64,000 nt of DNA from Ulva prolifera. Lineage: Eukaryota; Chlorophyta; Ulvophyceae; Ulvales; Ulvaceae. The DNA is taken from positions 6,186,522 through 6,250,521 of the forward strand of contig CM041202.1 of NCBI GenBank assembly GCA_023078555.1, given 5' to 3'. Position 1 is the stretch's first letter. Each line of letters begins with the position of its first letter. Positions 57,150 to 64,000 of this stretch are shown piece after piece. A program made the position numbers and the translations under genes. The notes under the pieces are model-generated. The model was given only the letters and a program-made list of their open reading frames with translations, was not told the origin of the DNA and made no database searches.

Positions 57150-58416
57150 ATGTCGGCCGTAGGCGGCGAGGGTGCTGTTGCCTGCCGTGAAGGGGGTGTC
57201 CAGCCTGACACCAGCGTCACAGTAACCATCCCGCATAGCCGTCTGCGGGCGGCGCTATTGCCCGCTATTGGGACATTAATATCTAGGTCAGGTCATTTCA
57301 CCAATGTGGGGCGGGTCGGGCCCAAAGGGACGCCCGACTCCCACGCTGCTTGCGATGCTTGGTTTGACGTCGGGCTACAGGTCGTAGACCGGGTCGAAAC
57401 AACCGTAGATCAGAGCGTTGCATACGTGAAGTATGCTGTAGTCATCGCCATCCTGCAACTCGGGGGGTGGCTGCGCGAGCAGGAGAGGATGTTGGTGCCC
57501 GCATGGGAGGGACTATCCGCACCCCCGCCTGGATGTGACGCCCCTTTGGCCTGGGTCAAGCTGTATGGTAGGAGGAAGGTGTGCCCATCTCAAGTGATTT
57601 TGATCCCGTCGGCTCTGCTACAGGACCCCTTGGAGGGCACTCCTAGCGCCCATGCCCGGCCGCCACGCCGGCCCATTGTCGGGGCCTTCGACCTCATGAG
57701 GTTACCCCGAGCATGCAGGAACTGGTCAGTGGACATGTGCGCCCACGTGCCTCACCGGCGCCCGTACAGGCTTCGGATTCGGGTCGCGCCGGGCCTGCCG
57801 GCTCCGAGACAGTGCAGCAGAGCGATAGGGCGGTGCTTGGGGTCCCGTCCTTGCCGAAAACCAAGAAGCGGAAGGAGGCGGACCCTGCCCCGAAGGCAGA
57901 CACCGGTGCGTTTCAGTATTGGGTTTAGGCCAAGTCATGCATTGTCGCCCGACTTGTGCAGCCGTATGGTTACGAATGCAGGTTTTGTGGAGTATGCGGT
58001 GACCGGCCCCCGGTCCATTCTGTGGGCCTGGTGCTTTTTTTTCAGTCGCATCCACCCTGACTCCCAGCCCATGAGGGTGCCGTCCAACAAGCGGCAGAAA
58101 ACCGGGGCGGAGACGGACAGTCAACAGCCCATAGGCAAAACCAAGGTGGCTGAGCCCACCTGTAATGTGCCTGTCGGCATGAATCCGCTGTGCACCCTGT
58201 TCTTGACCGAGAAGACACTGGCCCGCACTTTTTGCGGTGAAGACGATCTGACCCCAAGCCAGCAGCTAGCGCAGAGGGTGTACCTGCAACCGTCCTGCCG
58301 CGCCGTGCTTGCACAGCATGCTGGCGCCCCCTCTCCCACGGTGACACAGCTCTCCGCCGCCAGTAATCTCCTGTACCAGATCCACATATATTTCCCTCTT
58401 CTGATTGAAGTTTATG

Positions 58417-58451
<35 letters not shown>

Positions 58452-61399
58452 TTGGAACCCCACTCGTGTCAAGCATGCATGGTCACCCAGATTATCGAGG
58501 TCCGGTAATACTCGCTGGTAGCCTGTTGGTGTTGTCCCTCGTTCTGACTAACAATTGATCAGTTAGACCGGTCGTGGACTCGGGGTAGCTTTTGGCTTAC
58601 ATTCCCTCTGTCTCCAGGACATGGACACCCTGGGGGATTTTGTGGAAGCCGTCGCAAATCTTGCGCCTTTCGTAGTGCAGTACGCTGCGACGCATCCTCT
58701 GATCAAACCGGCGCCGGTGCGGCCCCTATGGACATGTATCGTGCTGTAGTCACGCTGATGATGAGTTTACACGTTCACCAATCGACTGGCGCTTCCATAA
58801 CAGATCTGCCTTGTACGAGACCGATGTGTCTGTGATATTGTGTCCGTGGTTCGCATCTGTCGGGGCGTTTCACCTAGCCATCCTCAACGCTGCTGTTTCG
58901 TTCATGCCAGTGCGCAAGGGCCGGTCCACCTGCGACTCCGGGCTGCAGCTGTGCATCCGATCCTACCAGGTTATGGTGTACGGATCGGCGCACTCAGACC
59001 CGGATTTCAGTGCTCGGCTGCCAAACTGGCAGCTTGAAGCTCATCGTTTGGACAGCCGCTGCTTCGAGGACCCTCTTTATGCGGCCATATTCGTCACCGC
59101 CGTGAACACCTCTTGTGCGCACCTTGGGTTTCCCATCCAATCCCATGTACTGATGATGACGTATCCGAATCATGGTGTGTTGGGATTGCCTCCCCGAGCA
59201 AGTGACCGGGTACACGGCTCGATATGCAGGGCTGACCGCCTGGGGCGTCGGGGCTCCCGTGAAAGACTTCACCAGCCTCCTCATTCCCTTGTGCCCGCCA
59301 GATACACTCTGGCATTGGGGGCTGAGGGCGTGGCGGTACCTTTGCACCGTCTCTGCAACCCCGGCTGCCCAAGAGCAGGGTGGGGTGAAGAAAAAAGCCA
59401 AGTGGTTGACCCTGGTGCCCTCGTCGTTCCAGGACATTGACGACTGGGGGTACAACGGGGCCACTGCTCTGGCTACAAGAGCCATCGCCATGGGCCTACA
59501 GAATGAAGTCTGCTCCAGGTGTGCGGATGTGCCTACACGCTGTTTGGGGAAGTTCCCATCATACTACAGTTGTATCGGATCGGTGTTTTGTAGCTTTTAG
59601 GACAGTCGGCTGTAACGCATGCCCTGATTATCCAGGATCGAGTTCAGCCACATCCCTAACTGCGTCCTGCAGCAGCTCCCCCCCGGTTCACAGCGTGTAC
59701 CGCAGGTGTCTACTGCCGAGGTGGGTGGCAGTAGTCGCACGCGTACAGACGACAGTCCATGGGGAGTAGGGGCTGGCGACAAGCGGGACAGAGGTGATCT
59801 CGATGTCGCGCCCGGTAAGGGAAGCAAGCCCCGTCATGGCGCCACAGGTGTGGTGGTGGGGCAGTCAGCGGCTGGTGCTGGGGGTGCTGGTGGGGCTGAC
59901 CCCGCCACCGCCGCGGCCGGGGGTGCCGCTGCCGGCGCTGCTGAGCAGGCCAAGGCCTCTCATGGCGCCATGGGTGACGGGGGGGAACAGTCAGCGGCTG
60001 GTGCTGGGGGTGCTGGTGGGGCTGACCCCGCCACCGCCGCGGCCGGGGGTGCCGCTGCCGGCGCGGCTGATCAGGCCAAGCCCTCTCATGGCGCCACAAG
60101 CGACGGGGGGGAACAGTCAGCGGCTGGTGCTGGGGGTGCTGGTGGGGCTGACCCCGCCACCGCCGCGGCCGGGGGTGCCGCTGCCGGCGCGGCTGATCAG
60201 GCCAAGCCCTCTCATGGCGCCACGGGCGACGGGGGGGAACAGTCAGCGGCTGGTGCTGGGGGTGCTGGTGGGGCTGACCCCGCCACCGCCGCGGCCGGGG
60301 GTGCCGCTGCCGGCGCGGCTGATCAGGCCAAGCCCTCTCATGGCGCCACGGGTGACGGGGGGGAACAGTCAGCGGCTGGTGCTGGGGGTGCTGGTGGGGC
60401 TGACCCCGCCACCGCCGCGGCCGGGGGTGCCGCTGCCGGCGCTGCTGATCAGGCCAAGCCCTCTCATGGCGCCACGGGTGACGGGGGGGAACAGTCAGCG
60501 GCTGGTGCTGGGGGTGCTGGTGGGGCTGACCCCGCCACCGCCGCGGCCGGGGGTGCCGCTGCCGGCGCGGCTGATCAGGCCAAGCCCTCTCATGGCGCCA
60601 CGGGTGACGGGAGTGGGCCATCGCTGTCCTCTTCCGAGGGGGGGTGGGATGGTGGGAGTGTGGAATGGGGGGTCGCCTCGAGCCTGTATGGACGCAACGC
60701 CGCTAGGTGGCCTGATGGGGGAACCCTCCTGGATACTCTTGCCCGAGTTTCTGGGATTGCCAGCCCCCCCCAAGACCCCTCCACCGGGGTCGCAGACGGG
60801 GCGGGGGGGGGGGCCTGCAAGCGGTGGTTTGCCCTGCAACTCACATGACCCTGCTCTCGGCACGCAATATAACCCTGCATCCGGGCAGATGCTTCCTAAG
60901 TTCGACCCCTCCACCGCTCTGGTTCCGTCGGTCGGGGTTTCTGTTAACACGCAGGATAACAGTCGGCAAATTGTCATAACCATAGACGACGAGCCGCCTC
61001 CGTCCAGGAACACCACCTGCAGCAGGGAGACTCTCCTGCATTGTGCCGCCGCCACCTGGCGCATCATGACGCGTTGCAACCAGCGGCTCCAGTCGCCCGG
61101 TGATGACCAGAGGATCATGCTCATGATGGTCATCTCTGGGCACGGCCTGATCCCTGATGCTGCCGCTATGGACGAGGTTATCCTACTAAGTCAGGAGGTG
61201 TGTCGCATGCTGGCTCCGGGGCCTGAATCACGGTGCTTTGTATGTCCTCATCGATGTGCATGGGATTACGGAGTGAGACAATCAGGGGCAGTGTAACAAC
61301 TTGGCGCCTGTGCAGACTCCCCAGGACGACGTGGGGGACTTACTGGAGACGCTAGACCTACTGGCCGCACCTGGAGATCAAGCTGTCGAAGATTCGTAG
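57150..61399 (+). CDS. Large multi-exon gene of the element with 42-residue Gly/Ala repeats
   Basis: Supported exons: 57150-57578 (ATG; SVTVTIPHSRLRAALLPAIG, YVKYAVVIAILQLGGWLREQ), 57719-57905 (KTKKRKEADPAPK, a nuclear-localisation-like stretch), about 57982-58400 (NKRQKTGAETDS, FCGEDDLTPSQQLA), about 58620-58720 (TLGDFVEAVANLAPFVVQYA), about 58805-59174 (LPNWQLEAHRLDS), 59230-59518 (DTLWHWGLRAWRYL), 59636-61239 (repeats, then DNSRQIVITIDDE) and 61316-61399. The junctions at 57578/57719, 59174/59230, 59518/59636 and 61239/61316 agree in phase; those near 58 kb are unresolved. Frame changes by one base at the G11 run 60803-60813. No family recognised. Its position beside transposase and protease suggests an element-borne accessory protein. 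Confidence 0.5.
58421..58451 (+). repeat. Poly-C run (31)
   Basis: Uninterrupted C homopolymer, probably within an intron of the 57150-61399 gene. The true length may differ. Confidence 0.85.
59862..60617 (+). repeat. 126-bp coding tandem repeat, six units
   Basis: CAGTCAGCGGCTGGTGCTGG recurs at 59862, 59988, 60114, 60240, 60366 and 60492, a period of 126 bp (42 codons). The unit includes SAAGAGGAGGADPATAAAGG and AKPSHGATGDGGEQ. Units are almost identical, with the first the most diverged. The period is a multiple of three, so unit gain or loss keeps the frame. Confidence 0.95.
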
Positions 61400-61904
61400 A
61401 TTCCATGTTGAGGCAGGGGTCTGGGGTTGGGGTGGCCTGTAGTGCAGCGTGTACGACAGTTGGGGGATACGTGGTGCCATTCAGCAGTGCTGGAGCCACC
61501 ACGCCACATGGTTCTAGGCAAGTACGATATTGTGTAGTGTCGGATCTGGCTACGGATTCATCAAGTCCCCTGTACCCCGTGTCCGCTTAGCATTACACAC
61601 TACAGCTTATGCACTCGAGCATCCACACGATATGTTACAACCGCTGCCGCCCTGACAAGAACCTACGCCTGACCGCAGCCATGCTTTTATAAAAACGCCT
61701 GTGTACCTGCTATGTCTTTCGATTGAGCGGCGGCAGTGGCGTCTTGAACAGAGCTTTGTACTGAGCCCCGAACACTCCATCCGGCTTCTGAACACTGCGG
61801 AGTATGTCGGGCCACAGTGTCGTCTGGAATAGGTGCCTGCAACATTGAGTGATTCAGCTACGGAAGGAGGTCGCACTTGCCTACCTGGTGAAATGCAAAG
61901 TTTG

Positions 61905-64000
61905 TCAGGGTCTATACCTCACTTCTTCTTCTGACTGGTCTGGGCAGATAGCATCATCCAGGTTGATGTCCCATCTGGCGTCGGTCAGGATTCTCCGAGC
62001 TTCCGCCACCCCAACGTCACCCGCGTCGTCGCCTGCACGCCCTCTCTTCTCCCATTCTTGAATCACGGATCGTGCCATGAGGATCCGATACAGGACCACC
62101 TCCTCTGCCTTCAGCGCCTTCAGTCTACCGACGACCAACCGGTCAACGCTGCTGCCATCTCTGAGCTGAAGTGGCGTCTCGTCCTTGCGTTTGTTGTCCA
62201 CCTGTTTGATTACGTCACACACAGTCTCTGCATACAGGCACGTGAAAACGCCGCAGTCGTACGTGTTCCGCTGCTGTGGGACGTCTTTCACCTGTACACC
62301 CACCTTGTGTATGGGAGATGAGCCTACGTCTGCCCAAGAGTTGTATGTCAATCCGGGATGCAACCCCTCCTACAGTGTCAGGCGGCGACTGCCGAGTAGG
62401 ACGCACCATGCGTAGGTTTAGTGTTTGCTTCGGCATCAATGCTGGCACATTCCTCTGTTTGGCGCCCCGCTTTGGCAGAACCCTGGGCCGACCACCCGAC
62501 TGAACCTTGGGCAAGGGGGGGAGGGCGGGGGCGCCGTCAAGGCACTGACACAGAGCCACGCTCATCACCTCATTGATGGCGGTCGGTGCGGTTCCCGAGG
62601 CGCTCGGCAGGGAGTCATACCAGCTCATTGTAGGGCTCTTTGCTGACAGCAAGAGTCCTGCGAATCGGCATGTGATGTATCAGCCCCCCGTTGCGCTGTG
62701 GATGGTGGGGGTAACACCAAGGACATAATGCAGTCAGGGTCATTGGAGCCGCACCTGGCGAGTACACCACTGCAAGTCCCCAGTGCTTCCCGGTGGGGAC
62801 CGGGATGAGGATACACCTCGCTGCTAGTGCTTTCGCCTTCTTCAGCCACGCGATGAGGTGTTGGAGCATCGCGCGGGCCTGTGCGTCGGTGCTGGGGTCC
62901 CGACTGGCCAGGCCCTTCAGGTGGTCGGACGGGACGGCAATGACCCCCCCTCCGGCCAAGACTGCAGCCTTGACTACCCCATACTGGACTGGGGTGCTGC
63001 TGAACCACTCCGCCACCCAGAAATCCCTGAAGTGCAACACAGAGACGGTGATGGAGACCGTCGCGTCCTCAAATTTGCCGAGCTGCACCCCTACACCCTT
63101 GATAAATGAGGATCCTGAACAACCCTCAATGTCGTCCGGTCCGAACACCTGGCCGCGGAGGCGTACCCCTGTGGGGTCGTCGTGCGAAGGTTCGGCTGCC
63201 AGCCGCACCAGCGGGCGCGTCTGAGCCCTCTCCAGGGCTTGGACTAGAGGCTGCCTCCGAACATCGCTACCCGGAGGCAGCAAGCACGCTGGAGACAGCG
63301 TCCCTGGCTGGACTGCCGAGGGGCCTGCAGCGGCCTCCCCACCGTCTGGGGTGTCCACCTCCATAGGCGTGGCACCTCCGGCATCCTGGCGCGACGGCCC
63401 CAGAGGTGGCTCTGGGGGGACCACTGCAGCCGCAGCTTGTGCTGCGCCGTGGGCCCGCCGGCGGGGGACGGCGGGCTGCATCAGTGGACGCCCGATTGCA
63501 GCCCCCCCCGCCACTGTGGGGCCGGCGCTGCCCCCTCGTTCCGCCCCCACCGCTCCCTCTTTCCGTCCAGCAGCGCCTGGATCACGTGTCCGGGTCTCAC
63601 GTGACCCGGGAATACCGCCTGTGCGAACTCGCAAGGTGGACTCGTGGACAACACTTTGCCCTGAGGATTCCGCCTGCTGGATCGGCGCCCTGACGGGGGC
63701 CGGCGATTGGGCTGCGCCGACCACCCCTCCACGTGAGTCCGATGGCTGCCCTCCCATGCTCGCCAGATGGGCCGGCACATCTGGGGCCGAGAGAGGGTGC
63801 TCAATGACTGGCTCTCTCGGCCACATCGGGGTGGTCTGCGGCTCGCTATCCTGCAGCCTTCCCCACCATGCTATAATCGGGGCCCCTCCGACTGTCATCT
63901 GGATTCGCAGGAGCATCCCCCCCATGTCCTCGTCGAACCCCTGGGTCGTGGCTATGGACCGGTACAGCTGGATCTCCGGTGGCCCGCATGGGGCTCCGGT
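61905..64000 (-). CDS. Ulp1-type (C48) cysteine protease, runs off the window
   Basis: The frame from the window edge (64000) down to 62615 is open: a Pro/Ala-rich N-terminal region, then a folded part (SVLHFRDFWVAEWF, VQYGVVKAAVLAGGG) and the His motif ILIPVPTGKHWGLAVVYS near 62785. After one or more introns (GTGCGG donor at about 62755) a second part (62363-61905) carries VPQQRNTYDCGVFTCLY with the oxyanion Gln and catalytic Cys of the Ulp1/SENP family. The catalytic Asp is expected between them; a HADS sequence in one possible exon (about 62660-62700) could be it, but splicing there is unresolved. The family cleaves ubiquitin-like modifiers; element-borne members are common in CACTA- and Mutator-type transposons. 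The start lies outside the window. Confidence 0.7.

Larger units (their letters stand above)
48065..64000. mobile_element. Large multi-gene CACTA-superfamily element (candidate, right end outside window)
   Basis: Inferred unit: a possible terminus CACTAGGAGAATGG at 48065, a subterminal zone of repeated CCGGAAC motifs, a minus-strand coiled-coil gene, a plus-strand Tnp2-type transposase, a plus-strand large gene with a 42-residue repeat, and a minus-strand Ulp1-type protease. Two arrays of the same palindrome lie within it. Transposase plus Ulp1 protease in one element is known from CACTA-type elements of plants and other eukaryotes. The exact borders, and whether all four genes belong together, are inferences. 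Confidence 0.5.

Noticed and set aside
59710..60621. Minus-strand frame of Arg/His/Pro repeats
   Set aside because: Antisense image of the 126-bp coding repeat.
1..64000. tRNA, rRNA or organellar DNA
   Set aside because: No cloverleaf with a GGTTCRAATCC-type T arm and no rRNA core sequence was noticed. Spliceosomal introns and nuclear-type transposons argue for nuclear DNA. A covariance-model scan was not possible.

Overview
The window is nuclear DNA of a eukaryote, most likely a GC-rich microalga of the green-algal kind. Coding sequence is broken by short GT-AG introns (about 50-220 bp, a few longer). Many donors begin GTGCG and acceptors are nearly always TGCAG. Predicted proteins are rich in Ala, Pro and Gly. 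Mobile elements of several classes occupy much of the right two thirds. No prokaryotic operon, rRNA, tRNA or CRISPR was seen. The organism cannot be named from the sequence alone.

Region 1 (about 1-28 kb) holds scattered small genes on the plus strand. Several share a plan: a low-complexity first exon (Pro/Ala-rich or acidic), an intron (usually phase 1), then an exon that opens with or contains a hydrophobic helix. The best cases are at 1201-1916, 13598-16228, 17247-17918 and 24273-25436. One carries about twenty copies of a 30-residue repeat (13861-15629). Among them lie a non-LTR retrotransposon end (10235-12076), dispersed copies of the 15-mer TTTGTCCTTGTAACA, and a duplicated X-Y segment in which X is inverted in one copy.

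Region 2 (28-38.8 kb) is poor in recognisable genes. Between 33.4 and 37.5 kb there is clearly coding-like Ala-rich sequence whose frame shifts repeatedly, so it is either a decaying gene or one carrying indel errors.

Region 3 (38.8-48 kb) is a nest of transposable elements with more A+T than its flanks: a decayed Ty3/gypsy integrase region on the minus strand, a Ty1/copia-like LTR, primer site, gag and protease start on the plus strand, a 1.86-kb terminal-inverted-repeat DNA element inserted in that copia protease with a TGGTA target duplication, an inverted copia LTR, and a 94-bp minisatellite.

Region 4 (48-64 kb, running off the window) is the main discovery candidate. It contains an apparently intact nine-exon transposase gene of the CACTA/Tnp2 type with a zinc-finger-like N-terminus (52301-56621). 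A large two-part gene with a 42-residue repeat follows (57150-61399). On the minus strand are a Ulp1-type cysteine protease gene (61.9 kb to the window edge) and a coiled-coil gene (51970 down to 48958). Two arrays carry the same 27-bp palindrome on unrelated linkers: 11 copies in an intron of the coiled-coil gene and 3 copies after the transposase. The sequence CACTAGGAGAATGG at 48065, followed by repeated CCGGAAC-type motifs, may be the left terminus. I read this as one large multi-gene CACTA-superfamily element whose right end is outside the window.
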